Shown here: piece after piece, positions 33,007 to 39,793 of the stretch
Layout: each line of letters begins with the position of its first letter
How positions within the stretch are numbered: position 1 is the first letter of the stretch
Assembly: GCA_016182965.1 (NCBI GenBank)
Contig: JACPFM010000107.1
Location: forward strand, 1 to 39,793
Source of the DNA: Deltaproteobacteria bacterium
GTDB taxonomy: Bacteria; Myxococcota_A; Polyangia; Polyangiales; JADJMO01
DNA: 39,793 nucleotides
Direction of reading: 5' to 3'
The notes under the pieces: generated by a model
Seen by the model: the letters and a program-made list of their open reading frames with translations, nothing else
What the model was told of the DNA's origin: nothing
Databases searched by the model: none
Position numbers and translations under genes: made by a program

Positions 33007-35379
33007 GTGCGCCCCCTTCGACCGCTCTTGTGCGTCGCGTTCGCGACGATGGCCTGCGAGGTCGGCAGCTGCGGGCCGCCGCGCCGCGCCGACGCGCCCT
33101 TCAACGCAGCCGGCGCGCCGACGGCCGCGGCGAGCGCTCCGGCCGCTGCGTCGTCGGAGCAGGCGGCGGCGCGCTTCGATCTCGCGTCGGTGACGCCGCT
33201 CCTCTCGCACCCCGCGCTCGTCGACGTGCGCGCCGCGCTCTCGGCCCGCGACCTGAAAGCGGCGGCCGACGCGCTCGACGCCGTGCTCAAGGCGGGCAAG
33301 CTCGCCGGCGCCGACGTCGATCGTGCGCGCTTCATGCTGGGTCGCCTCGCTCAAAGCCAGCAGCCGAAGGACGACGATCGCGCGGACGCCGCCTACGGCG
33401 CCGTCTCGGCCGACTCGCCGCTGCGCCCGCACGCGTCGCTCCGGCGCGCCACGATCGCCGCGCGCAAGGGCAAGCACGCGAACGCGCTCGCCCTGCTCGA
33501 AGAGGTCCCGGCGATCGCGCCGTTCTCGATCGACCGGCACTTCGCCGCCGGCGACGCGCTCGCCGCCAAGGGCGATCACGCCGGCGCCGCCGACGCGTAC
33601 AGCGCCGAGCGCAAGGGGCCGCGCGCGTTCGAGGCGATCATCCGCTGGGCCGAGGAGGTCGCCGCCGCGTCCAAGACCGGCGACGCGCTCGAGGCCGCGC
33701 TCGCCGCGCGAAAGGCGCGGTTCGAGCACGCGAGCTCGGTCCTCGCGCCGCGCGCGGAGGAGGCCGAGAACAAGTGCAAGGCGCTGCTCCCCGCGGCGCA
33801 GCAGGCGGCGTTCGGCGCGGCGACGACGACCGAGCTGGCCTCGATGGCGCAGGCCTTCCTCGACGCGGGCAAGCCGAAGGACGCGCTGCCGATCGCGACC
33901 AAGGTGCTCGCCGCCGAGACGAAGGGCAGCGGCGCGTGGTGTCGCGCGGCGACGATCGTCGCCCGCGCGCACGAGAAGCTGCGCGATCGCGCGAAGGCGT
34001 CCGACGCCTACGGCGATCTCGCCGCCGGCTGCACCGACGAGGCGACGCACGTCTCGGCGCTGTACGACGGCGCCAAGGCGGCGCTCGCCGCCAAGCTCCC
34101 CGACGTCGCCCGCGCGCGCTTCGCCGCGATCGAGAAGGAGCACCCCAAGCACCGCCTCGCCGACGACGCGCGCGTGCGCGGCGCGCTCGCCGCCCTCGAC
34201 GCCGGCGATCTGGTCAAGGGCGAGGCGATGCTCTCGTCGCTGCCCGACGACTACCCCGAGGGCGACATGCGCACCGAGGCGCTCTTCCGCCTCGCGCTGC
34301 CGCGCATGAAGAAGGGCGACTGGGCGGGCGCGATCCCGTACCTCGAGAGGTCCCTGACGATCGCGCCCCGCGAGGACGGCTACTTCGTCGCCGGTCGCAC
34401 GCAGTACTTCCTCGGTCGCGCGAAGATCGCCGCCGGCGCCGTCACCGACGGCGTCGCGCGCCTGCGCGAGGTGATCGCGCGCGAGCCGCTCACCTTCTCC
34501 GCCGCCATGGCGTACGCGCAGCTCGCCGCGCGCGGCGAGGCCGACGCGGCCGAGGCGAAGAAGGCCATCGAGCAGGGCATCGCGTTCGAGCCGGCCGGCG
34601 CGCTGTTCGACGTCGGGCGTCCGGAGGTGAAGACCGCATCCTTCGCGCGCGGCGTGGAGCTCGCTCGCGTCGGCGAGAGCGATCTCGCGCGCAAGGAGCT
34701 CGCCGCCGCCGGGCTCCTCGAGGACGCCGCGAAGGACCCGGGGGCGCAGTGGCTCGTCGCCGCGATCTTCGCGCAGGTCGGCGACGCCCGCAGCGCACAC
34801 GGCTTCCCCCGCGCGCGCCTCGACGAGTGGACCCGCCACTTCCCCGGCGGCAAATGGCGTGCGGCGTGGGAGATCGCCTTCCCGCGTGCGTGGCCGGAGC
34901 TCGTCTCGCCGATCGCCCTGAAGAACGACGTGCCCGCCACGCTGGTGTGGGCGGTGATGCGCGAGGAGTCGGCGTTCGATCCCGAGGCGACCTCGCCGAG
35001 CGCCGCCTACGGGCTCCTGCAGCTGATCGTGCCGACCGCCACCCGCTACGCGAAGCCGCTGAAGCTGCCGAGCGACGCGCACGCGCTGCTCCGACCCGAC
35101 GTGAACGTCCCGCTCGGCGTCGCCTACCTGAAGAAGCTCCGCGGCGACTTCCCCGACAATCCCGGGCTCGCCGTGCCCTCGTACAACGCGGGCGAGGGGG
35201 CCACGCGCCGCTGGATGTCGCCGCCGCTCGCCGACTCGTTCGACCTGTGGGTCGAGTCGATCCCCTACGACGAGACGCGCAAGTACACCAAGCGCGTGCT
35301 CGCCTCGTATTGGTCGTACATCGCGCTCTACGATCCCGCGCGGCTCGACGCCGAGCTGCGCGCCGCGGCCGGGCGCTGA
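33007..35379 (+). CDS. Soluble lytic transglycosylase (Slt70-like)
   Basis: A 790-residue protein. GTG 33007 is chosen because it starts a signal-like N-terminus (VRPLRPLLCVAFATMAC). A GAGGAG lies 15 bp upstream, rather far. The first 600 residues are helical, TPR-like repeats (RADAAYGAVSADSPLRPHAS, ALFRLALPRMKKGDWAGAI), as in the superhelical ring of Slt70. The C-terminal SLT domain has VMREESAFDPEATS (catalytic Glu probably E654), SAAYGLLQLIVPTA and PSYNAGEGATRRW. The enzyme cleaves peptidoglycan without water, forming 1,6-anhydro-muropeptides. With the L,D-transpeptidase at 8708, it is the second wall-remodelling enzyme of the window. Its last 52 bases overlap the convergent transferase gene. 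Confidence 0.85.
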   Translation: MRPLRPLLCVAFATMACEVGSCGPPRRADAPFNAAGAPTAAASAPAAASSEQAAARFDLASVTPLLSHPALVDVRAALSARDLKAAADALDAVLKAGKLAGADVDRARFMLGRLAQSQQPKDDDRADAAYGAVSADSPLRPHASLRRATIAARKGKHANALALLEEVPAIAPFSIDRHFAAGDALAAKGDHAGAADAYSAERKGPRAFEAIIRWAEEVAAASKTGDALEAALAARKARFEHASSVLAPRAEEAENKCKALLPAAQQAAFGAATTTELASMAQAFLDAGKPKDALPIATKVLAAETKGSGAWCRAATIVARAHEKLRDRAKASDAYGDLAAGCTDEATHVSALYDGAKAALAAKLPDVARARFAAIEKEHPKHRLADDARVRGALAALDAGDLVKGEAMLSSLPDDYPEGDMRTEALFRLALPRMKKGDWAGAIPYLERSLTIAPREDGYFVAGRTQYFLGRAKIAAGAVTDGVARLREVIAREPLTFSAAMAYAQLAARGEADAAEAKKAIEQGIAFEPAGALFDVGRPEVKTASFARGVELARVGESDLARKELAAAGLLEDAAKDPGAQWLVAAIFAQVGDARSAHGFPRARLDEWTRHFPGGKWRAAWEIAFPRAWPELVSPIALKNDVPATLVWAVMREESAFDPEATSPSAAYGLLQLIVPTATRYAKPLKLPSDAHALLRPDVNVPLGVAYLKKLRGDFPDNPGLAVPSYNAGEGATRRWMSPPLADSFDLWVESIPYDETRKYTKRVLASYWSYIALYDPARLDAELRAAAGR

Positions 35380-36056
35380 TCGGCGCGCGCCGTCGAGATC
35401 ACCACGCCCTCGTGCTCGAGCACCCACGCCTCGAGCGCCGCGATCGACTCGCCGCGCGAGAGCTCGAGCGAGACCTCGACCCGCGCGAACCCGCCGCGCA
35501 TCGCCGCGCGCGGCGGCAGCACGATGTGCGCCTCGTGGTAGCCCACGTACCGCCGCACGAACGGATCGATCGCCTTGTAGATCGCCTCCTTGACGGAGAA
35601 CGCGGTGAGCACCGCGGCGGTCCGCTCGTCGGCCTCGGCGCGCGGCGGCAGGCGATCGAGCTCCTTGGGCACCAGCACCAGCTCGGCGACGCCGTCGCGC
35701 AGTCGGCCGAGCCGCTCGACGTCGACGCCCACCCGCGCGCCCTGGTCGACGGCGGCGAGGGCGACGCCGAGCGCGCCCTTGTGGCTGATCGAGCCCACGA
35801 ACCCGAGCGGCGGCGTCGGCGCTCCCCGATCGTCGGTGCCGATGGCGACCCTCGGCGCGCCGAGCATCGCGAGCGCCTCGGCGAGCGCCACGCGCCCCGC
35901 GACGAAGCTGGTGCGGCGGGCGCCGCGGTACTCCTGCGCGCGTCCGATCTCTTCCTCGTGCAGCTCCACGGCCGAGAGGTCGGTGATTTCCGAGGCCACC
36001 TCGACCGCCACCAGGACGCCGTGCGGTGTCGTCCGCCGCAGGCGGCGGTCGATCAC
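35328..36056 (-). CDS. 4'-phosphopantetheinyl transferase superfamily protein
   Basis: A 242-residue protein. GTG 36056 is chosen because GAGGG lies exactly 6 bp upstream; ATG 36125 is in frame but has no such site. Sfp/EntD-type motifs are in order: FVGSISHKGALGVA, GVDVERLGR (Mg2+-binding Asp/Glu) and FSVKEAIYKAIDPF (W/F-x-x-KE-x-x-x-K). The enzyme moves phosphopantetheine from CoA to carrier proteins of polyketide, peptide or fatty acid synthases. Polyangia are rich in such synthases, so a distant partner cluster is likely, though none is in the window. The C-terminal tail (RPAAARSSASSRAGS) overlaps the end of the transglycosylase gene and looks non-conserved. Confidence 0.85.
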   Translation of the reverse strand: MIDRRLRRTTPHGVLVAVEVASEITDLSAVELHEEEIGRAQEYRGARRTSFVAGRVALAEALAMLGAPRVAIGTDDRGAPTPPLGFVGSISHKGALGVALAAVDQGARVGVDVERLGRLRDGVAELVLVPKELDRLPPRAEADERTAAVLTAFSVKEAIYKAIDPFVRRYVGYHEAHIVLPPRAAMRGGFARVEVSLELSRGESIAALEAWVLEHEGVVISTARADQRPAAARSSASSRAGS

Positions 36057-36260
36057 GGCGGACCCTCGTTTCTCCGGGGTTTCACGGCGTCCGGAGTATC
36101 GGCCCGGCGGCGGCTGGGTGTCCATCGCACCCACCCCGACGACGCGGCCATGCCGCTGCGGCCGGCTCCCGGAACGCCTTGGGTGTTGACGCCGCGCGCA
36201 AGAAACGTTTCGCTTTGCGTCAGAAGGCCGACTCCTTGGTGGGTCGGCTGGGAGGGTTCG

Positions 36261-36902
36261 TTGCAAGCGCAGGGAGATCAGCCTCCGCCGGCCGGTGATC
36301 GCACCAAGCGGATCGTGAAGCGGTACTCGAACCGCAAGCTCTACGACACACGTGAGAGCCGTTACGTGACGCTCCTCCAGATCGCGGAGATGGTCCGCGC
36401 TGGCGAGGAAGTGCAGATCATCGACAACGCGACGAAGGACGACCTCACCGAGGTCACCCTCGCGCAGATCATCTACGAGGAGCAGAAGCAGCACAGCCGT
36501 TCGGTGCCGCTGGCGACGCTCCGCGATCTCATCCATCAGCGCGGCGAGAAGCTCATGTCTCAGCTGCGCGAAGGGCCGCTCGGGCGGCTCCTCCCGACCG
36601 ACGAGAAGAAGGACGAGGGCACCGAGGTGACTGCGCCCGACGAGCATTCGACGTACGGCGGCACGCCCGCCAAGGACGACGAGAAGCGCAAGGGGATCAT
36701 CGACCAATCCCGCGAGGCGTTCGAAGCGCTGGGCACCCGCATCGACGAGCGCGTCCGCTCGGCGCTGCACAGCTTCTCGCCCTTCCAGCAGCTCCAGGCC
36801 GAGGTCTCCCGCCTGAAGGAGCGCATCGAGGAGCTCGAGGCGCGGCTGGTCGAGTCGGAAAAGAAGGGGTCCCCCCCTTCCAAGTCCGCCAAGAAGGACT
36901 GA
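36261..36902 (+). CDS. PHA-synthesis-regulator-like DNA-binding protein
   Basis: A 213-residue cytoplasmic protein. The conserved DNA-binding domain of PHB/PHA synthesis regulators (PhaR type, PF07879) occupies about residues 15-80: KRIVKRYSNRKLYDT, SRYVTLLQIAEMV, VQIIDNATKDDLT and TLAQIIYEEQK. The C-terminal half has a charged linker and an amphipathic coiled coil (QLQAEVSRLKERIEELEARL) resembling phasin-binding tails. In studied bacteria such proteins bind DNA and PHA granules and repress phasin genes; in Myxococcota the target is not established. Start: TTG 36261 with GGAGGG 4 bp upstream is used; ATG 36150 would add 37 Arg/Trp/Pro-rich residues. No PHA synthase gene is nearby. Confidence 0.8.
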   Translation: MQAQGDQPPPAGDRTKRIVKRYSNRKLYDTRESRYVTLLQIAEMVRAGEEVQIIDNATKDDLTEVTLAQIIYEEQKQHSRSVPLATLRDLIHQRGEKLMSQLREGPLGRLLPTDEKKDEGTEVTAPDEHSTYGGTPAKDDEKRKGIIDQSREAFEALGTRIDERVRSALHSFSPFQQLQAEVSRLKERIEELEARLVESEKKGSPPSKSAKKD

Positions 36903-36988
36903 CAGTCGGCGGGTAGCCCACCTCTTCGCTCGGCGCGAGCATGTGCTCGGGAATGGACGAAGGGTGAGGCCGGTTCCCCCCGCAGCCG

Positions 36989-37633
36989 ATGACACCTGCC
37001 CCCGACCCGAGCGCGTACTCCGCGAAAGAATTCGAGGCGCTGATCCTCGGGCAGCTCGACGGCATGTACGCCGTCGCCCGCCGCCTGACGCGCGACGCGA
37101 CCGTCGCCGAGGATCTGGTCCACGACGCCGCGCTCAAGGCGCTCAAGGCCCGGGGGCAGTTCGCGCCGGGTACCAACCTGCGCGCGTGGATGCTTCGCAT
37201 CCTGACGAACACCTTCATCAACGGCTACCGCCGCGGCGGCCTCGAGCGCACCACCTTCGAGGGCGCGCACCAGGCCGAGGACCCGGTCGCCGACGGTTGG
37301 ATCTCCGCGGCCAGCATGCGCGCGATGCGCGAGCCCGAGGAGGAGGCGCTCCGTCCGGTGCTGCGCGCCGAGCTCTCGCGCGCCGTCGAGGAGCTGCCCG
37401 ACGAGTTCCGCGTCGCCCTCGTCCTGTGCGACGTCGAGGAGCTCTCCTACAAGGAGATCGCCGAGTCGATGGGCACGCCGATCGGCACGGTGATGTCCCG
37501 CATCCACCGCGCCCGCAAGCTGCTGCAAGAGCGGCTGCGAAAGCACGCCGTCGCCGCCGGCATCATCGCCGAGGAGACCGCCGGAACCAACGTCGTCCCG
37601 ATCGGGCGCTCGCGCAAGGAGGCGAAGGGATGA
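36989..37633 (+). CDS. ECF-type RNA polymerase sigma factor
   Basis: A 214-residue protein with sigma-70 region 2 (about 20-85: QLDGMYAVARRLTRDATVAE, DLVHDAALKAL, LRAWMLRILTNTFIN) and region 4 (about 125-185: LSRAVEELPDEFRVALVLCD, LSYKEIAESMGTPIGTVMSR, IHRARKLLQERL). Region 3 is absent, as in ECF sigma factors. The last 25 residues form an extra tail (NVVPIGRSRKEAKG). It is coupled by an ATGA overlap to a zinc-finger anti-sigma factor and should drive a stress or envelope regulon. The target promoter cannot be read here. Confidence 0.9.
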   Translation: MTPAPDPSAYSAKEFEALILGQLDGMYAVARRLTRDATVAEDLVHDAALKALKARGQFAPGTNLRAWMLRILTNTFINGYRRGGLERTTFEGAHQAEDPVADGWISAASMRAMREPEEEALRPVLRAELSRAVEELPDEFRVALVLCDVEELSYKEIAESMGTPIGTVMSRIHRARKLLQERLRKHAVAAGIIAEETAGTNVVPIGRSRKEAKG

Positions 37634-38616
37634 TCGCCGAAGCCGCCACGCGGACCTGCCGCGACATCGAGCGCGCGCTCGAGGCGTACGTCGACGGCGA
37701 GCTCGACGCCTCGTGCGTCCTCGCGATCGACGCGCACCTCGGCTCCTGTGCGCTGTGCAGCGAGCGCGTCGCGTTCGCCGCCAGCATGAAGCGCTCGCTG
37801 CGCACCGCCGCGCACGCCGAGGCGGCCCCCGCGTCGCTGCGCGCTCGCTTCGCGCGCGCGGCCGAGGAGCTCGCGCGCGACGAGGAGCTTGGCGCGAAGG
37901 TCGTTCCGCTGCGGCCTCCGGCGGCGCAGGCCCACGCGTCGTCCGACGTCTCGCCGTCCGAGCGGGGCCACGTCTCGCCGTCCGAGCGGCGCGCTGCCGC
38001 GGGCCTGGAGCCCGCGCGTCAGCCGCCGTCCTGGCGGAGCGCGTTGCCGTGGGCCGCGGCGGCCGCCGCCGCCATCGCCATCGGCGGCAGCATGCGCACG
38101 CTCCGCTCCGGTCAGCCCGGAGCTCCGGCCAACGACGTCGCCACCGCCTCGTTCGCGAGCGCGCGCACCCAGCTGCTCGAGGAGCTCGCCGGCCAGCACG
38201 CGCGTCCGCTGCCTCCCGAGGAGATCGACCCGGCGCGCGTCACCAAGGTCTTCTCTCCGATCGTCGGCGTGCCGGTCCGCCCGGTCGCGTTCGCGAACGT
38301 GCCGATGAACGACCCGTGGGCGTTCGCCGGCGCGCGTCTGATGGCCGTGCGCGACGAGGCGGCCGCGACGCTCTACTACCAGAACCACGGTGGCACGCGC
38401 GTCACCGTGTTCGTCTTCGACGCCAACCGCATCGCGATCCGTTCGGCCTGCTGCCTCGCGGCGAGGCTGGTCCGCGTGGGCGGCGAAGAGCGCACCATCC
38501 ACGTCGGCCACGCGCGCGGCTATCCGCTCGCCGTCTCCGAGCACGATGGCGTCGGCTACGCGGTCTCCGGCGACCTGAAGGAGCCCGAGCTGGTCAACAT
38601 GGCGGCGAACTTCTAG
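37630..38616 (+). CDS. Zinc-finger anti-sigma factor, membrane-bound
   Basis: A 328-residue protein beginning in ATGA overlap with the sigma factor stop. The N-terminus has a ZAS/zf-HC2 motif: C10, H36, C40 and C43 (AHLGSCALC), which binds zinc and often the sigma factor. One transmembrane helix lies near 138-155 (ALPWAAAAAAAIAIGG). The linker before it contains a duplicated SPSER unit. The exported C-terminal 150 residues (VFSPIVGVPVRPV, LYYQNHGGTRVTVFVFD, GYAVSGDL) form a domain of unknown type, probably the stress sensor. Expected action: hold the sigma factor at the membrane until a signal releases it. Confidence 0.85.
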   Translation: MIAEAATRTCRDIERALEAYVDGELDASCVLAIDAHLGSCALCSERVAFAASMKRSLRTAAHAEAAPASLRARFARAAEELARDEELGAKVVPLRPPAAQAHASSDVSPSERGHVSPSERRAAAGLEPARQPPSWRSALPWAAAAAAAIAIGGSMRTLRSGQPGAPANDVATASFASARTQLLEELAGQHARPLPPEEIDPARVTKVFSPIVGVPVRPVAFANVPMNDPWAFAGARLMAVRDEAAATLYYQNHGGTRVTVFVFDANRIAIRSACCLAARLVRVGGEERTIHVGHARGYPLAVSEHDGVGYAVSGDLKEPELVNMAANF

Positions 38617-38669
38617 ATCCGTGGTCGCGATTGCGGGGCATCGGATTGTGGCTGGCCGCGCACACTGGG

Positions 38670-38697
38670 TCATCAGTCGTCAGTCATCAGTCGTCAG
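38670..38697. repeat. Inverted heptamer repeat, left arm
   Basis: The 14-mer TCATCAGTCGTCAG occurs twice in exact tandem after the anti-sigma gene. It is the complement of the GACTGAC family with one base change per 14-mer. Confidence 0.8.
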
Positions 38698-38761
38698 CGC
38701 GAGAACCAGAATCCTCCTGTCTCCCACCCGCTGCCGCCCTGACGACTGACGACTGACGACT
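38675..38761. repeat. Long inverted repeat: 23-bp stem, 41-base loop
   Basis: Bases 38675-38697 and 38739-38761 are complementary over 23 positions with one mismatch, both arms built from the 7-bp GACTGAC unit. The 41-base loop has no coding frame. It sits between the anti-sigma gene and the PPOX gene, both plus strand, and would form a long RNA hairpin in read-through transcripts. It lacks a T-run, so it is not a classical intrinsic terminator; it may block 3' exonucleases or transcription. The pairing is directly visible; the function is inferred. Confidence 0.75.
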
Positions 38762-38800
38762 CCGTGTTGCGCGCCCGCCCGAACCGGCGGATGCCGAGGC

Positions 38801-39439
38801 ATGGCGCACCGCCTGACGTCACGCACCATCGACGACGAGGCTAGCCTGCGCGCGCTGCTCGGCGAGCCCTTGCCGATCGTCCGCGCCAAGGTGAGCGATC
38901 GGCTCAACCCGCTCACGCGGCAGTTCATCGAGCGCGCGCCCTTCGTGTGCCTCGCGACGGCCGGCGCCGACGGCGCGTGCGACGTCAGCCCGCGCGGCGA
39001 TCCCGCGGGCTTCGTGCGCATCCTCGACGAACGCACGCTGCTCTTGCCCGAACGTCCGGGCAACCGCCTCGCCGACTCGTTGCGCAACATCGTCGAAAAC
39101 CCGCACGTCGGTCTCCTGTTCCTCGTCCCCGGCGTCGACGACAGCTTCCGCGTGAACGGCCGCGCGACGATCACCGACGATCCCGCGCTGCTCGCCGCCT
39201 CTGCGGTCGAAGGCAAGGTCCCGCGCCTCGGCGTCCTCGTCGACATCGAGGCCGCGTTCACCCACTGCCCGAAGGCGTTCCTGCGCTCGTCGCTGTGGGA
39301 CCCGTCGCGTTACGTCGACCGCAGCACGCTCCCGAGCAACGGCGAGATCCACGCGCTGCTCTCGGGCGGCGAGGTGGATGCCACCGAATACGACGCCGAG
39401 CGCGCGGCGAGGTACGCGCGGCGCGACGGGTTCTACTGA
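38801..39439 (+). CDS. FMN-dependent PPOX-type flavoprotein (MSMEG_1061-like)
   Basis: A 212-residue cytoplasmic protein of the pyridoxamine 5'-phosphate oxidase superfamily (split-barrel FMN-binding fold). Motifs match the MSMEG_1061-type group: APFVCLATAGADGACDVSPR, GDPAGFVRILDE, LPERPGNRLADSLRNI, LLFLVPGVDDSFRVNGRA and FTHCPKAFLRSSLWDPS. Members use FMN or F420 in poorly known redox reactions; the real substrate is unknown. ATG 38801 has GAGG only 1 base upstream, so the ribosome-binding site is weak. No operon partner is clear. Confidence 0.85.
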   Translation: MAHRLTSRTIDDEASLRALLGEPLPIVRAKVSDRLNPLTRQFIERAPFVCLATAGADGACDVSPRGDPAGFVRILDERTLLLPERPGNRLADSLRNIVENPHVGLLFLVPGVDDSFRVNGRATITDDPALLAASAVEGKVPRLGVLVDIEAAFTHCPKAFLRSSLWDPSRYVDRSTLPSNGEIHALLSGGEVDATEYDAERAARYARRDGFY

Positions 39440-39440
39440 C

Positions 39441-39479
39441 GCGTTCGCGTCTGCGTTCGCGTTCGCGTTCGCGCTTCGC
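39441..39479. repeat. GTTCGC-type hexamer tandem repeat
   Basis: Imperfect tandem copies of GCGTTC/GTTCGC following directly on the stop of the PPOX gene. Simple-sequence repeat with no coding role visible. Confidence 0.6.
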
Positions 39480-39493
39480 ATGAGAGGTCCGCC

Positions 39494-39626
39494 GCTCGAA
39501 GCTGCGCGAGTGTACCCCGGTGCTCGGGCTGTTCAAGGCCGCAGCCGCGGCTTCGCCGCGGTGCTCGCTGCGCTCGCAGCCTTGATCAGCCCTGCGCGCC
39601 GGGGTGCGGGGGCAGCCGCTTCGAGC
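39494..39626. other. Nested multi-stem structure upstream of the four-helix-bundle gene
   Basis: Five pairs of complementary segments nest inside one another: 39494-39502 with 39618-39626 (9 bp), 39514-39520 with 39599-39605 (7 bp), 39526-39531 with 39587-39592 (6 bp), 39534-39539 with 39579-39584 (6 bp), and an inner hairpin CCGCGGC ttc GCCGCGG at 39545-39561 (7 bp). A second small hairpin (39567-39580) lies beside the inner one. As RNA this would be a 133-base rod or branched structure ending about 30 bases before the next ATG. It could be a structured non-coding RNA, a cis-regulatory leader, or the end of an inserted element. The pairings were read directly; the function is unknown. Confidence 0.6.
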
Positions 39627-39656
39627 GAAAGAAGCTCGGGGCGGGAGGTTACCGCG

Positions 39657-39793
39657 ATGCTTCGAATCTACTCCGTCATTCTCGAGATCATCCGTGCGCT
39701 GCTTCCGGTTATCGAGCGCATCGAGCAGCAAGACAAGGACTTGGGCCGGCAGATGCGGCGGGCGTTGGCGAGCGTTCCGTTGAACACCGCCGA
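39657..39793 (+). CDS. Four-helix-bundle protein (S23/bAvd-like), partial
   Basis: At least 45 codons before the window ends; ATG 39657 has GGGAGG 8 bp upstream. The N-terminus (MLRIYSVILEIIRALLPVIE... then QMRRALASVPLNTA) matches the four-helix-bundle family (TIGR02436) that includes proteins encoded in 23S rRNA intervening sequences and is related to the bAvd accessory proteins of diversity-generating retroelements. Most free-standing members have no known function; bAvd binds RNA and reverse transcriptase. No rRNA and no reverse transcriptase gene is in the window. The C-terminal part and next gene lie outside. Confidence 0.75.
   Translation, partial: MLRIYSVILEIIRALLPVIERIEQQDKDLGRQMRRALASVPLNTA

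Noticed and set aside
29842..35427. Minus-strand open frame of about 1860 codons
   Set aside because: Its sequence is Arg/Ala/Val-rich and antisense or out of frame to the transglycosylase and TonB-receptor genes, which have clear motifs; typical shadow in high-GC DNA.

Overview
The window looks like chromosomal DNA of a high-GC, predatory or soil-type bacterium of the Myxococcota, most likely in the Polyangia (Labilithrix/Polyangiales-like). The evidence is about 70-75% GC in most genes, many predicted lipoproteins of no known function, eukaryote-like Ser/Thr kinase and PP2C genes, MopE-type metal-binding motifs, a TonB-domain/TonB-receptor fusion and AgmX/PglI-like domains. There are no rRNA or tRNA genes, no CRISPR array and no phage structural genes. 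I assigned families from motifs read by eye; no database was searched.

Layout. 1-196 (minus) is the start of an IS630-type transposase cut by the window edge. 740-4710 is a plus-strand cluster of clearly lower GC (about 54% in two hand-counted lines): a secreted metzincin-like metalloprotease, two small lipoproteins and a doubtful small ORF. 4711-5555 is degenerate DNA with two weak small ORFs, one a zinc-ribbon-like protein. 5556-8502 (minus) is a three-gene operon of two paralogous MopE/anchor-L-like lipoproteins with a pentapeptide-repeat gene between them. 8708-14084 (plus) encodes envelope proteins: an L,D-transpeptidase, a purple-acid-phosphatase-like metallophosphoesterase, a DUF3943 protein and a small lipoprotein. 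13941-16301 (minus) holds an endonuclease/exonuclease/phosphatase-fold lipoprotein and another lipoprotein. 16348-17673 (plus) is a class I/II aminotransferase. 17683-20052 (minus) is a large lipoprotein with a divergent small gene (20134-20568).

20952-25475 (minus) is a signalling cluster transcribed in the order PP2C phosphatase with a degenerate kinase-like N-terminus, Ser/Thr kinase with a propeller-like C-terminus, then a PHB-depolymerase-like esterase. 25623-26462 (plus) is a periplasmic AgmX/PglI-like protein. 26544-32498 (minus) is an apparent five-gene operon headed by a TonB_C/carboxypeptidase-regulatory/TonB-receptor fusion, followed by two lipoproteins, a tiny coupled gene and an alpha/beta hydrolase. 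32602-32913 is a small coiled-coil protein, 33007-35379 a soluble lytic transglycosylase, 35328-36056 (minus) a phosphopantetheinyl transferase, 36261-36902 a PHA-synthesis-regulator-like protein, 36989-38616 a sigma factor coupled to its zinc-finger anti-sigma factor, and 38801-39439 an FMN-dependent PPOX protein. The window ends in a partial four-helix-bundle (S23/bAvd-like) gene preceded by an elaborate inverted-repeat structure.

The least expected material is non-coding. A 7-bp tandem repeat (GACTGAC), sometimes in inverted pairs and twice next to a TCGAAGG-type repeat, occurs at gene 3' ends at 20.7-20.95, 26.5 and 38.7 kb. A nested stem structure lies at 39494-39626. Other points worth a second look are the pseudokinase-like/PP2C fusion, the 144-bp tail-to-tail coding overlap at 13941-14084 and the low-GC protease cluster beside a transposase fragment.
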